This document shows positions 48,501 through 57,131 of a stretch of DNA of 64,000 nt, piece by piece (position 1 is the first letter of the stretch; each line of letters begins with the position of its first letter). The notes beneath the pieces were generated by a model. It was not told the DNA's origin, searched no databases, and saw only the letters and a program-made list of their open reading frames with translations. Both the position numbers and the translations under genes were made by a program. Source of the DNA: Leptobrachium leishanense (Eukaryota > Chordata > Amphibia > Anura > Megophryidae); the NCBI GenBank assembly GCA_009667805.1, contig CM019063.1, positions 411,284,626 through 411,348,625 of the forward strand, given 5' to 3'.

Positions 48501-51390
48501 TAATTTGAAACTCCGTTTTGTGCGTCAAGGTGCTGGACGTCGCAAATGTGCTGCGTCTGACCTCTCATCACTCACACAGAAAGCTACACGGACGTGGTGC
48601 ACTCTGTGCGTCCGTCTAGTGGTTTTTACGTTGTTACCTAACTTGCGTCCGTTTGCCACGTGCGCAGTTCGGTGCGCACGTACTTCGTGTGTGGGTCTCT
48701 TTTGATCATGATTCTGTGCGGCAACACGGACGTGATCACTGCGCTCGTCTGACACGGGCCTAAAGGAATTCTCGTGTTTTAACCAAAGCGGTGCCTTGGT
48801 GTTGAGGTCGTGGGTAATCAGTTGGGCTAACCTATAATATGATCTGAGGTGTGGCACCCCTAGGCCTCCTCTATTCGTCGGAAGTTTAATGGATGACCCT
48901 GAAACTCTAGGGGGTTTCCATTTTCTCTCACATTCAACACTAACATTTACCCATAACACTGCATTTATGTATTATCCAGTTTGGGGAGATCTGGTTAGAA
49001 AAAAGGAATGCTGCTAAATGTATATTTAAAAATCAACTACATTGTCAGGAGTAATATGGGGTTTTTTTTAACGGTCTATTTGCCTAGAATAATCTAATTT
49101 ATTTCTTGCCCTGATGTAATGGCAATATAATTCCCATTAAAAGTTCTAATGTTGAAGCAACAGCTATTTTACCTGCAAATCTTTAAAACCATAATGCACC
49201 TTTGTCTTATCTTTGCTGTAATTTACTTGAAAAACTGCAATTATGTGATAATTTCCCTATGTGACACCGCAGGTACTACTACCAACGAGGTATTCTTGCA
49301 AAAGTGGAAGGACAGAGGCTTGTGTACCAGTTTAAGGAGATGCCCAAAAATATTGTGGTCATTGAGGATGACAAAGCGGAGCAATGCATCGAAGAGGTTG
49401 TATCTCCTCCCGATGATCAGTCGTTGGAGTGTGTATCTATCCCCACGGATAGTATCCTCAAAATGGCAATGCCAGGCCGATTGGAGAAGAGCCCCATTCA
49501 GCAAAACTCCTCCAGGAATACACGATTTGTCAGCTTCGCCTCACCTGTGACCGAGTCTTCATCGAGCTCTCCCACCTGCACCACACAAACAGGATCTCAG
49601 AGGTATGGATCTGAAAGCAGAATATTTATACCTGGCCCTGTACCTCTTATTTTTAAATCCTTGTGCTCATCTCTTTGCCATTCAGTGTCTGGGATCCCAT
49701 TTATGTGGGCTTAGAAAAGTGCGGTTGTTTTGTTCAAATGTAAATTTTAGGTGTTTATGGAATTCCGTTACATCTTTAATTTGCTTAATTCTAGCAGCTT
49801 TCTCGACACTTTATACATCATTAGTTATTATGGTCTCCCTTTCAGAGAATCAAAGTAAACCGTGCTTTAGGTAGTGAGAAATCTTGCATTTTGTGGTTAG
49901 AGGAATTAATACAAACCAATATTTATGAATTGTCGTTAATATCTGCTCCTTTCACTTTCCATTTTCCTATGTTCACCATCATCTTGGGCTGGGGTCAGAT
50001 GAGTGCACTATGTGTGCCCGTACTGATGTGCCTCCCGGCGTCGTTCGCAGCATTGTGACTCTTTGCCGGGGCTGGCCACACGCTGTGGCACACGTCCTCC
50101 AGACATTTTGAAAGCCTCCCCGTTGAAGCGCTACGACGAGCATTCGACGGGGCTGTAAAGGAGGATCGAGCCTTGCAGCTCTGAGTGCACTAACCACGCT
50201 CAGCGAGGTGGCCAGACGGGCATCAGAGTGCAAGGAACGTCCACTCTTACGGACGTTCCTTCCGCTCTTAAAAACGCTCGTCTGACCCTGGCCTTGTGGA
50301 TAAAAAAAAGTCCCATCCATAAAATGAGAATGCTGGCTTGTGCTTGTTGTAATGAAGGGGGATCATTTGACCTTTGTGGGAATGTTAGTCAGTAAATCCA
50401 TTGATTGGTAACTATATAGCCAATCTGTCAATGCCCTCGGAAATTAATCTTTTTATCTAATACGGGAGTCCATGCAGATCAGAGAAAGGCCGAAGACACA
50501 TGTTTTTAAAAATACAGAACAGGGAAGACAGATGATCTCTAAACTCATCTGGACACGTTTTGTTTACACAAATTAATTCGCCCTTTAGATCTCATTGTTG
50601 CACAAAGGATGTTGAATACAGTGGTATTTTGAGAGCGGAGTGTTAACCTGATAAAGGAATTCAGTAACATTTGTCCCTAAAGTTCTTCTAAATGAGTGGT
50701 GCGCTCGTTTTGGTAGCAGTGGTTTATAAGGCTGTAAAAATTCTAATGTTTTGATTTTTCTACCTTAGAACGGTCCGGGTGGCAATGCAAGTGCCTGTTA
50801 TGATGACCTCTTTGGGGCAAAAAATATCTACTCTGGCCGTCCAGTCGATGAGTCCAGGGTCACCGCTCATGGCCAACACAAGCCCGACGTCGGCATCCAC
50901 TCAAAAGGTTGTGATCCAGACAATACCAACAATGTTGCAATCTTCAGAAAGTGACAAGTTCACAATGCAGTCTGCCAAAATAATCACCATACCAACCTCT
51001 CAGCTTACCCAATGTCAGCTGCAGACGAAACCTACCCTGAGTGGGTCTGGCCATGTTAACATTATGGGAGCACCTCTAACAGTGAGAGCACTTACCCCTG
51101 TGTCCATAGCCCATGGCACGCCAGTGATGAGACTAGCAATGCCGGCACAACAAGCCAGGTGCCAGACTCCTCCTAGGGTTATTAGCACACTTTTCAAAGG
51201 ACCTGATATGAAATCAGAGATGTTGCTGAGCCGGCAGGATGGAGATCTGAAAACCTACCAGCTGGTGAAAGAAGAAACCCAAACGGAAGGGGGTAAAACC
51301 GTAACACATGTTGTGGTGGTTAGTAGTCCATCCACCATCACTTTGCCAGTGACTGTCAAACAAGAAGGAACAGTGGTCAGCGAGAAGTAA
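26654..51390 (+). CDS. ELF2: ELF2 (NERF), ETS-family transcription factor, short isoform; seven spliced exons
   Basis: A nuclear ETS factor that binds GGAA sites and regulates lymphoid and vascular genes. Exons: 26654-26711, 40106-40219, 44349-44522, 45613-45699, 47179-47371, 49273-49602, 50769-51390; 1,578 nt, 525 residues. All introns are GT-AG, with phases 1,1,1,1,2,2. Residues 1-115 form the ELF-type amino-terminal region, 112-121 a basic KKKKAGRKPK patch (nuclear signal or AT-hook-like), about 150-230 the ETS domain with recognition-helix arginines 206 and 209 (GRALRYYYQRG), and 319-525 a conserved Ser/Thr/Gln-rich tail. The MATSLHE start marks the NERF-1 class, which lacks the long isoform's activation domain and is known to repress. 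Start chosen for homology and Kozak context (A at -3, G at +4). Exon 6 after the ETS domain looks the most diverged part. Confidence 0.96.
26712..29455. other. ELF2 intron 1, first part
   Basis: GC-rich to about 27,560, then ordinary sequence. 28,834-28,910 has 'atactttatttctatagcac' and 'gccgcagcgctg', typical of a retroposon 3' end. No further coding exon recognised. Confidence 0.5.
29084..29196 (+). repeat. Duplicated segment, copy 1
   Basis: 'gtcagttaagcttcttgccc', 'ctggctgcagcg' and 'cagccctaggctatgaattt' are repeated in the same order and orientation at 30,031-30,160. The family is not recognised. Confidence 0.7.
29456..29560. repeat. Small foldback MITE, CCAGATGTTT family
   Basis: 'caaactacatttctcacgat' and 'ccaaacatctgg' are hallmarks of a short foldback family found also at 34,507, 37,052, 43,955, 52,743 and 57,006. 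Confidence 0.5.
30031..30160 (+). repeat. Duplicated segment, copy 2
   Basis: Second copy of 29,084-29,196, with about 17 extra bases near 30,083-30,099. Confidence 0.7.
30165..31980. other. ELF2 intron 1, middle part
   Basis: No gene. 31,640-31,770 has weak similarity to the 11,366 MITE family ('tcaatctaaaaaatg' after a 'gtttcaaacatgcaaatcg' word). The remainder is not recognised. Confidence 0.45.
32050..32342. mobile_element. piggyBac-like MITE, copy C, left end missing
   Basis: The right end GACCGCCAGGGAGG is followed by TTAA (32,343-32,346). The internal palindrome ('ggttaccgcgttcagcggtg') is present. The left terminal bases are lost or scrambled near 32,050. Confidence 0.65.
32499..33099. 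mobile_element. T2/Kolobok-like MITE
   Basis: TTAA (32,495-32,498) + AGGAACACTCTA ... TAGAGTGTCCCTT, with TTAA at 33,100-33,103. TTAAAGGG ends with TTAA duplication are typical of the abundant T2 MITEs of frogs. The interior has a GC-rich hairpin ('gcgatgacgtctcc' and its complement near 32,868-32,900). Confidence 0.75.
33245..34500. other. ELF2 intron 1, no feature recognised
   Basis: No repeat family or exon could be assigned. ORFs at 33,257-33,544 and 33,549-33,983 have no recognisable domain. Confidence 0.45.
34507..34641. repeat. Small foldback MITE, CCAGATGTTT family
   Basis: Starts AGGGTCAGCAACCTTGGCC and ends 'gattgctgattcct', imperfect inverted ends, with 'ctccagatgtttggaaacta' inside. 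Confidence 0.6.
34791..35441. mobile_element. hAT-type MITE, second copy
   Basis: CAGGGCTTGACAAATTTGC ... TTTGTCAAGCCCTG, nearly colinear with 16,520-17,115. Flanks acacaatg / agttaatg do not form a clean duplication. Internal 'aggagccagctacaaaagtt' and 'ttgctgttaggtattttttg' words are shared. Confidence 0.75.
35467..35858. mobile_element. piggyBac-like MITE, copy D
   Basis: Left end TCCCTGGTGGTCCG; right end ACCGTCAGGGAGG followed by TTAA (35,859-35,862). The interior carries the 'gtgtggctcggggg' palindrome. It encloses part of an ORF (35,486-35,872) that is not a gene. Confidence 0.7.
36080..36795 (+). mobile_element. CR1-type LINE 3' fragment
   Basis: Plus-strand frames read [30 protein letters not shown] and [19 protein letters not shown], the carboxy-terminal region of CR1 reverse transcriptase. 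After a stop the frame continues as a decayed 3' end. It finishes in tandem 'aactatgt' units near 36,780-36,800. It is 5'-truncated and a different subfamily from the minus-strand CR1 at 18,645. Confidence 0.85.
37052..37187. repeat. Small foldback MITE, CCAGATGTTT family
   Basis: 'gaccttggccatacagatgt' and 'tgtagttccaaaacatctgg' face each other around a short centre. Confidence 0.6.
37190..37740. other. ELF2 intron 1, no feature recognised
   Basis: No gene or repeat family assigned. Confidence 0.45.
37742..38558. mobile_element. hAT-like element with SINE insertion
   Basis: Left end TAGGTATGCACCGATAC and right end (complement TAGGAATGCAGATAC) are related to the 41,433 element. It is split at about 38,205-38,412 by a minus-strand SINE. 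No 8-bp duplication was confirmed. Confidence 0.6.
38205..38412 (-). mobile_element. tRNA-derived SINE, near complete
   Basis: On the minus strand it starts with the 'ggctgggtggagtagaggta' head and ends in the 'atgtatccttcctggtaaaa' tail, as in the complete copy at 46,388. Confidence 0.7.
38730..39060 (+). repeat. Diverged tandem duplication
   Basis: Words 'aatccagatgtgg', 'cctagagaggta' and 'gcctcctgatgaggtcca' at 38,747-38,820 recur as 'aatccagacgtgg', 'gctagagaggta' and 'gcctcctgacaaggtgca' at 38,910-38,985, a period of about 165 bp. The family is not recognised. Confidence 0.6.
39065..40105. other. ELF2 intron 1, end
   Basis: No gene. Around 39,900-39,970 a remnant of the 16,520/34,791 hAT family ('ttttggagccagagc') is visible. 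The acceptor 'tttcttttttctag' ends at 40,105. Confidence 0.5.
40106..40219 (+). CDS. ELF2: ELF2 coding exon 2
   Basis: Residues 20-57 plus one base ([18 protein letters not shown], then [18 protein letters not shown]). This is the first exon shared by long and short isoforms in vertebrates. Acceptor ag at 40,104-40,105, donor gtaaga at 40,220. Confidence 0.96.
40477..41339. mobile_element. Probable solo LTR with 5-bp duplication
   Basis: An 863-bp segment starts TGTCACGG and ends CGTGACA (TG...CA, 7-bp inverted ends) and is flanked by GTAGG on both sides (40,472-40,476 and 41,340-41,344). No internal retroelement genes adjoin it, so it would be a solo LTR in ELF2 intron 2. A non-autonomous DNA element with short ends is the alternative. 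Confidence 0.65.
41433..43407. mobile_element. hAT-like element with perfect 8-bp duplication
   Basis: TAGGGATGCACCGATAC at the left and the complement of TAGGGTTGCACCGATAC at the right, flanked by ATGATTTG on both sides (41,425-41,432 and 43,408-43,415). Length 1,975 bp, no transposase. The left half holds a minisatellite, the right half two GC-rich hairpins (42,768-42,915 and 43,010-43,175). Relatives: 31,988 and 37,742. Confidence 0.85.
41570..42745. repeat. Minisatellite, 24-bp core unit
   Basis: From 41,761 to 42,216 there are 19 consecutive identical 24-bp units (words GATATTGCCGCC then AGCTCACACATG). Both sides carry variant units of about 22-27 bp in ordered blocks: CTCACTCATG on the left; GCCCCC, then ATCGCCCCC, then CTCACGGATG with long C runs on the right. 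Roughly 45-50 units in all. Because 24 is divisible by three and the unit has no stop, the array stays open in five frames. Confidence 0.95.
43753..43938. mobile_element. Short hAT-type MITE, CAGTGGTTCCCAACC ends
   Basis: CAGTGGTTCCCAACCGCGG and the complement at the right (CGGTTGGGAACCACTG) form inverted ends. Flanks atttagac / attttagg are only approximately duplicated. Confidence 0.7.
43955..44090. repeat. Small foldback MITE, CCAGATGTTT family
   Basis: 'gtctggcccccagatgttaa' and 'gaaacatctgggaggccaat' are inverted relative to each other around a 90-base centre. Confidence 0.6.
44349..44522 (+). CDS. ELF2: ELF2 coding exon 3
   Basis: Residues 58-115 plus one base: [20 protein letters not shown], then [19 protein letters not shown] and the KKKK start of the basic patch. 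Very close to other vertebrate ELF2 proteins. Acceptor ag at 44,347-44,348, donor gtaatg at 44,523. Confidence 0.96.
44556..45224. mobile_element. Foldback element with perfect 15-bp duplication
   Basis: TAATGCCTTATGAAT occurs at 44,541-44,555 and 45,225-45,239. Between them, after about 80 unpaired bases, arms of about 310 bases (to 44,947) and 257 bases (from 44,968) are near-perfect inverted copies around a 20-base loop. The right arm lacks about 38 bases present on the left. No coding potential. A 15-bp duplication resembles LINE-driven insertion; the family is not recognised. Confidence 0.85.
45613..45699 (+). CDS. ELF2: ELF2 coding exon 4
   Basis: Residues 116-144 plus one base: [20 protein letters not shown] then [10 protein letters not shown]. 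It completes the basic AT-hook-like patch. Acceptor 'tttatacag' ends 45,612; donor gtaatt at 45,700. Confidence 0.95.
45960..46030 (+). repeat. SINE/LINE 3' tail fragment
   Basis: 'acatacttgaaaacgagag' and 'atgtatccttcctggtataa', in ELF2 intron 4. Confidence 0.65.
46388..46600 (+). mobile_element. tRNA-derived SINE, complete copy
   Basis: Head with a plausible Pol III A box (TGGAGTAGAGG, 46,398-46,408) and B box (GGTTCGATCC, 46,454-46,463), a unique body ('aagacacctaacggtacata'), then the tail 'gaaatctcaatgtattcttc' and an A-rich end. It serves as reference for copies at 38,205 and 54,970 (minus strand) and for isolated tails elsewhere. The spacing and lack of a cloverleaf argue against a real tRNA gene. 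Confidence 0.8.
47179..47371 (+). CDS. ELF2: ELF2 coding exon 5 (ETS domain, first part)
   Basis: Residues 145-208 plus two bases: [20 protein letters not shown], then [21 protein letters not shown] and [11 protein letters not shown]. This is the ETS winged helix-turn-helix up to the recognition helix. Acceptor 'tttccag' ends 47,178; donor gtacgg at 47,372, a weaker donor than the others. Confidence 0.97.
47380..48350. other. ELF2 intron 5, no feature recognised
   Basis: Ordinary AT-rich intron sequence without a recognised repeat up to the MITE at 48,353. Confidence 0.5.
48353..48760. mobile_element. PIF/Harbinger-like MITE
   Basis: GGCTAATGTCAGACGAATGC ... GCGCTCGTCTGACACGGGCC, followed by TAA. 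Same 'acgtccgt/acggacg' subfamily as 24,234. It lies in ELF2 intron 5. Confidence 0.7.
49273..49602 (+). CDS. ELF2: ELF2 coding exon 6 (ETS domain end and linker)
   Basis: Residues 209-318 plus two bases. Begins [20 protein letters not shown], completing the ETS domain, then a Ser-rich linker ([12 protein letters not shown]). The linker is the least conserved part by eye. Acceptor 'acaccgcag' ends 49,272; donor gtatgg at 49,603. Confidence 0.96.
49987..50293. mobile_element. PIF/Harbinger-like MITE
   Basis: GGCTGGGGTCAGATGAGTGC ... GCTCGTCTGACCCTGGCC; 'gttccttccgctctt' near the right end puts it in the subfamily of 4,771 and 8,965. In ELF2 intron 6. Confidence 0.7.
50769..51390 (+). CDS. ELF2: ELF2 coding exon 7 and stop
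   Basis: Completes codon 319 and encodes up to residue 525: [37 protein letters not shown], then [19 protein letters not shown] and the terminus VVSEK. Stop TAA at 51,388-51,390. The Ser/Thr/Gln-rich tail is well conserved with other ELF2 proteins. Acceptor 'tctaccttag' ends 50,768. Confidence 0.96.
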
Positions 51391-52260
51391 AAAGAAAAAA
51401 AAAGGTCCATCGTTGTATAGTGAGCCTAGGGTCAAACTGACATTAAGAACTAAAAGGACAAAATATAATTTTTTAACTTTTTTTATTTTGTTTTGCTTTT
51501 TTTGAGGAAAGAGTCCAATGCGACGTTAAAGAGACATGGTTTGTATGCAGAGTGGAAATGAAATGGCCTTTACTGGAAAAATGGATAACGTGCCCATGTT
51601 TTTAGTGGGGAAAACTTGTTCATATGCTGATTGGAATATTGCTTCTTAAAAATAAATGTAAACAGACATCAAGGAAAAAAACTGAAAGGGACCAAAGTGT
51701 TCATTTATATATATATATATGTATATGTACATTATTTTTATAGGTTACACTAAATAGAACATTGAACACTAAAGCGACAACTGTGCGGCTGTTTATCCTT
51801 CAACACAAAGTAAATACCAGGTCAAAGTGGCAATTGTAAATCCTAACCCTTTTTATTTTAATGCCAGCCTTCTAAACCACTGTTCATCACTTATCGGGTG
51901 CTATGTGAGCGTTCTGCTGAATGGATATATCAGAATGTGCATTGCAGGGAAGAGGGAAACTTAGATGCTCACCGACTGGATTTTTTTTTATTATTATTAT
52001 TATTAATGCATACAAACATAATTTAAAGCCTAGTAAAGCAGATTTCATATTGGAGCCTTAGCCTGAGACTCGGTTTTTATTTCCCTTAACAGGCTGTTTA
52101 TGTAAAGCAAACTTTTTTTATATGTATAAATATGTTGAACAGAAAATCTGAAAAGAAAAAAAAAACCTTGTACCTAGAACAGTATTGTTATAGATTTACA
52201 TGTAAAATATTTTATACGGTAGATTAAATCCTTTTTTATTTTATGTTTCGTTTTTAGAGT
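51391..52260 (+). other. ELF2 3' UTR (approximate end)
   Basis: AT-rich sequence with T runs and TA repeats. Poly(A) signal candidates are AATAAA at 51,651-51,656 and ATTAAA at about 52,223-52,228. The uninterrupted, repeat-poor character to about 52,250 favours the distal site; the real end needs transcript data. Confidence 0.6.
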
Positions 52261-52264
52261 CAGA

Positions 52265-54070
52265 TGGTCTCATTTATGTTAAAGGTTCTGTTCCATCTAC
52301 ATGAAGCAGTGATACGGATTACGTAGAGGGATACTGGGAAGTTCCATGTGGATAAACATACCTACATGAATACAGCATTGGCACTTCAGGGATACAGTCT
52401 GCATTCAATATAGCTTTGTATGTTTGAGGGGGCAGGAGGGTTTCCTTATTCTTTTTGGGAGAGTGAACCCTGCAGGTTGGATTTGTTCTTGAAGGTGATC
52501 TCTGCACGTCTTTTGTGGTCTCACACCTGGTTTACTGCTTGGTGTGAGAAGAAAAGTCAAGAGTGCAACTTTCTGATGCATTTACTACTTTCACAAATAA
52601 CAGATGATCACTCCCCCTCCCCCCCTAAAACTACATTTATACTGTCTCCCCCTTTTTTATTTTTACATTTTAAAAATAGGACCGAGGTGAGAATAACAAC
52701 ACATGACAGAATCTTAGACACCAGATTGACTGGACCAGCTAGAGCAGTGGCACACCAGATATTTTGGAACTGTAGGTAGACTGAGAATCATGGCACTTGT
52801 AGTTCTGAGATCTCTGGGGATGTTTAGCCAGCACGGATATGAGGGGGTTATTCCCTAACAATTTAAAGAATGGTGGTTTAACTTCAGCAAACTATGCTGG
52901 AGCAAGCAAAAAAATACAGTTAATTCATTATTTTGGGAATTTAGGTCGCCATTCTTTCCACTGTAGTTTCTGCTGAGGTTTTTCAGTGTAGTTCTCTGTG
53001 AAGGTGTCAAAGGGGGTTTCTGCTGAAGTAATTTAGCATCAATTTCAATGTAGTTTCCACTGTACTTTGGGAGGTGCATGGAGATTTAAAATTGCCGTAG
53101 GATCTTCACTGGTGGTGAAAACGATAAATTGAGAATAGCCATAGTTTTAGTTTTTTCTTTTCAGGAGACTAAACTATAGTACCATCGTTATTCTTCACCT
53201 GCTTTTGTGGGATTTTTTGTTTTGCTAAACAGCCGATGGTTGCCATAGTTGCAACACCGGTACTTAGTGAATAACCCCAACGAGTTTTGTTGGTCCCGAG
53301 AGGTGTAAATTGACTACAGGGCATTTTGGAGTTGGTGATGCTGAATAAGCACAGTCCATCTTGGTGAAGCCACGTCTATGAGGAGCGATACTGTTGGTCC
53401 ACATGAGTGCAGAAGCATCTTGTTGCTATGGCAACACAACATCCCCCCCTCATCACATTTCTAAAGGCTGTAAATGTACCTACAGTGAGACTTTGGGGGG
53501 GGGTGATGTCTATTTTATATTGTCTTCTGCCATTCAGAGATAATTATGATTGTTACATTTGTTGTATTCCGTTATGTTATAGAACAGCGTAGGTGGAACA
53601 GTGTCTTTGACCAGCAGGCCTTGTGCCTTGGAGAAGGTGAAGTAATGAGCATGTTCACAGGAGGCAAATAAGCTTTTTTTCACCATTTGGATTTCACGAG
53701 TACATTTCAATTCTTTGCTATGGATTTTAAAGGTCACTATAAGCATGGGTCCATTTTGTTTCTGGGGGAAGGGGGAGGATTTGAGTCCTGCGATTATTTT
53801 TTTATTTAGTTAAAAGTTATAATGGGGCAGCTTAAGCGTTGGTGGGAGGGGGGGTACAGTGTTCAGAATGAACTATAATAGTTTGTATATTCAACATTTG
53901 AAGTATATTCTATTTTGTTGTACTCTTGTTTCAAAGTGTATTCAAGTAGATTTTACTGCAATATATAGAAAATTAATTTGCTCTGTGTCCTGTCCTTGTT
54001 TTCTTTGTTCAGCATTAACAAAATGATACCTGCAGTCTTAACCTACAGTGTATGTTGGAATATATTCCTG
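52265..54070. other. Intergenic, no gene recognised
   Basis: A small foldback MITE of the CCAGATGTTT family lies at about 52,743-52,845 ('gatattttggaactgtaggt' and 'cttgtagttctgagatctct'). The rest has no recognised feature apart from G runs near 53,498. Confidence 0.45.
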
Positions 54071-54073
54071 TAT

Positions 54074-54511
54074 CAGGGCTCAAAATTTCCACTAGCATTT
54101 GGCGAGTGGAAATTAAGTGAGGGCGAGTGGAAATGCACACGCAGGCAGCACAATAAATTATTTTGTGCTGTGCATTCCAGTGGTGCCACCGTGCAGCCCC
54201 CCTTCCCCAGGCTGCATGGTGGCAGGGATCAGCTGCCTAACCTGACCAAGCTCGACTTTGTCACTGGCGGGGGGGTGGAGAGGAGCTTCCCTGCCTCCTC
54301 GCTCTGCTCACATTGGGGTCTGATGTCTGGGTATTAATGTTATTTTTGTAACGTTATTGTAAATAAAACCATTTAACTGTAAATTAGATAATTTTAAGGG
54401 GGTGTGTTTAGGGGCAGAGTTAAGGGCTGGGTAGAGGTTAGGTGGAGCAACTTGTGACGAGTAACTCTTATGGCCTGGTAAGTAGCTTTGGACTTGAAAT
54501 TTGGAGCCCTG
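54074..54511. mobile_element. hAT-type MITE, CAGGGCTCAAAATTTC ends
   Basis: CAGGGCTCAAAATTTC ... GAAATTTGGAGCCCTG are inverted ends. Flanks tcctgtat / cctgtttg are similar but offset by one base. It contains AATAAA at 54,362, an unlikely ELF2 poly(A) site. Confidence 0.7.
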
Positions 54512-54712
54512 CCTGTTTGATTGGGATAAAAGGTACTGGCTATTTAAAGGAGAGATCTCTGCAAAATAGCAGGAGATTTTGATAGGACAACTATTTTATT
54601 TATTATCACACTTCTAAACTGGTTTATAAATTGCATCTATCACAGTGCTGATCCACTGAGATGCTTCACATGTAAACCTTGATCCTTTTGAAATATTGCA
54701 CCCTGACACATT

Positions 54713-54885
54713 CAGGGTTATTCAGAGAGCGGTGAAAAGCGGGAGAATGACTGGAGAATGGAAAACTCTAGGTCAAAATAGCTGATTTGGAAAAGGATGA
54801 ATGGGAGAATTTTTCTGGTTTGGCTATTTTGACCTAGAATTTTCCAGTCATTCTCCTGCTTTTCACCGCTCTCTGAATAACCCTG
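54713..54885. mobile_element. Short foldback MITE, CAGGGTTATTCA ends
   Basis: CAGGGTTATTCAGAGAGCGG and its complement at the right end, pairing along almost the whole 173 bp. Close relative of 13,266-13,414. Confidence 0.8.
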
Positions 54886-54969
54886 CTTATCTGGCTTTGC
54901 TTTTGTTTTCTGGCTGCTTATATGACACTTGCATGCAGAGGGGAAGCAGCTGCCCTCTGTAGACATGTA

Positions 54970-55178
54970 GACTTTTTTTTTTGAGAAAGGATTTTACCAG
55001 GAAGGATACATTGAGATTTCTCTCGTTTTCAAGTATGTCCTGGGTGGTGATTATGTACCGTTAGGTGTCTTGCCCAAGGACACTTACTGGAGAGGTGCTC
55101 GTCGGGATCAAACCCATGTCTCCACAGGCTCTCTCCATGCAGAGCAGTGAAGTTACCTCTACTCCACCCAGCCGGTAC
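54970..55178 (-). mobile_element. tRNA-derived SINE, complete copy
   Basis: Full-length minus-strand copy: tail complement 'ttttaccaggaaggatacat' at the left, head complement 'ctctactccacccagccggt' at the right. Matches 46,388 across its length. Confidence 0.8.
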
Positions 55179-55179
55179 T

Positions 55180-57000
55180 TTGCAGGATGGGAATGAATTT
55201 CCTAACAAAGTAGGTACTTTTGGGATCCCCCCTCTGGTAGATACTCAAGTAGAAGGAGACCTTAGTATAACGCGATGGGTCTTAATTCAAGACTCCCAAT
55301 AACGTGAGGAGCAAAATTAGACACAGATTCACTCACACTCAGACTAATAATAGTCCCCCCCCCCTTCCGTGCACCACCTTTAATTTTTCATTGTCAATGT
55401 CTTCCTCTAGTCTCTCTCTTCCTTTCTCCCCTTGTCATGTCCATACCCCCCCCCCCAAGCAGCAGCCCCCTCACTTTATCCCCCAGCAAGGCCCACTTCA
55501 CTTTATTCTCCCCCCAGCAAAGGCCCCCTCACCCCCCCCCCAGCAGTCCCACCTCACCTGAGGCCCCCCTCACTTTCTTTCCCCACATCCCAACTCCTTC
55601 TGATGTTGTTGATCAGGGGCACAATAGAGACTAGCAGTCTGTGGGCCACTCACTCGGATTCTGGCCTGGGCCTCTGTCGTCTCCTTCGCTCCTTGGCTGG
55701 CTGGCTCTGTAGGCCCCAAGTTGTTGACTGCCTTTTTCTCTTGTGCAGCCCCGTAAGCGCGCGTGCACACACATCATGTGGACTAAGGGGGGGGCGCGCC
55801 AAGGCAGTGCTCCCACGGTGGTCTGAGAGTGTAAAGTGCTGGGCCTCTTGCTTATCCCAGACTGTTCCAGATTTGTGCTGAGGAATTAAAAAAAGACTGT
55901 TGGCGGCCCACTGAAACAGCCAGTGCACATGCCAAAACCAGGCCCCTGACGGGGTCAATCTGCCCCTACTCTCCGCAGAGGTCTTGAATATACTGTGATT
56001 CTAAAGGTGTTTTTTTTCTCTCAAACTAGCGTTCTACTCGAGTATCTACGGTACTCCTTTCTGGTAGGAAACAAGTTTTGATCTATATACTGCCAGGCAG
56101 CACTTTTCACTCTACTTATCGGCATGTCAAGAAAACCAGGGCAAATCTAACAATATAAACAATTTGCCATATCCATACCTTATTCTTGCATGTGATTGTT
56201 TTCTCATGGAAGAGCCTGCAGGGATGATGTGTGATACACCCAGAAACCACCCAGTTGAATAATCTCTGCTGTTCATGTAGCAAGAATTTGTTCAATGGCT
56301 GAAATGTTGCATTCGTTTTTCCTTCATAGAAATGTTAATTCATTGGGCAGCAGCACGTGAGGTGTGACAGCCTTCCATTGTGGAGTACTTTATTTCACCC
56401 AGAAGGCTCTCATGGCCTACAGGGCACACTGCTCACCGTGCCCATTTGTATTCACCCCTTCACAACCAAGCACTTTTTGTTAAAATAACATGTCTAACAT
56501 AGGATGCAAACAAATATGGGATAAAATAGGGATTTTGCAATAAAATTTTATAAATTACAGAACTATTGCTGGAATGAAAGATTGTCAGTTCTTAAAATGT
56601 CACATGAGGTCTGCATTATTGAAATGTTTTTTCTGTCAAAGAGACAAATAATAAAATGGTGAGATCTGCATGAGATTGGCAATGCAGCTTCCATAAACCA
56701 CCAATAGAACATAAAAATGTCTGACAATGTCTCTAAGGAAACTCCAGTAACACCTTGTACCTGTACTGTACAGAGCTTTGCAGTCATAACCCTGACTCGT
56801 ATCCCCTGTATAACATTGAGTAGGGATACAGATTTGTCTTCAGAGCCAATACCGATCAGCAGCCTTTGAGGTCTGGGGTAGATCTTCTGATACAGTTGCG
56901 AGAACAACACAGGTCTGACCTTATGCCATTAGCTGAATGTGTGTTTATAAACCTTACACTATTCAGGTCATGTTCCAAGTTTTGGCCTGGCAGTGATACC
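55180..57000. other. Intergenic, no gene recognised
   Basis: 55,340-55,610 is pyrimidine-rich with many C runs, which explains overlapping open frames there. No conserved peptide is seen. Confidence 0.5.
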
Positions 57001-57005
57001 TCTCT

Positions 57006-57131
57006 GGAACCATGGCCCACCAGCTGTTGTGGAACTACATCTATGATATTCAGCTGTTCGTTAAATTCTAAGCCTAATGCGAAGTGCAATTCCAAAACAT
57101 CTGGAGGGCCACAGTTGCTATACCCCTGTTG
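57006..57131. repeat. Small foldback MITE, CCAGATGTTT family
   Basis: 'agctgttgtggaactacatc' and 'caattccaaaacatctggag' are opposed. Confidence 0.55.

Noticed and set aside
54362..54367. AATAAA as the ELF2 poly(A) signal
   Set aside because: It lies inside a hAT-type MITE (54,074-54,511) almost 3 kb past the stop; nearer signals are more plausible.
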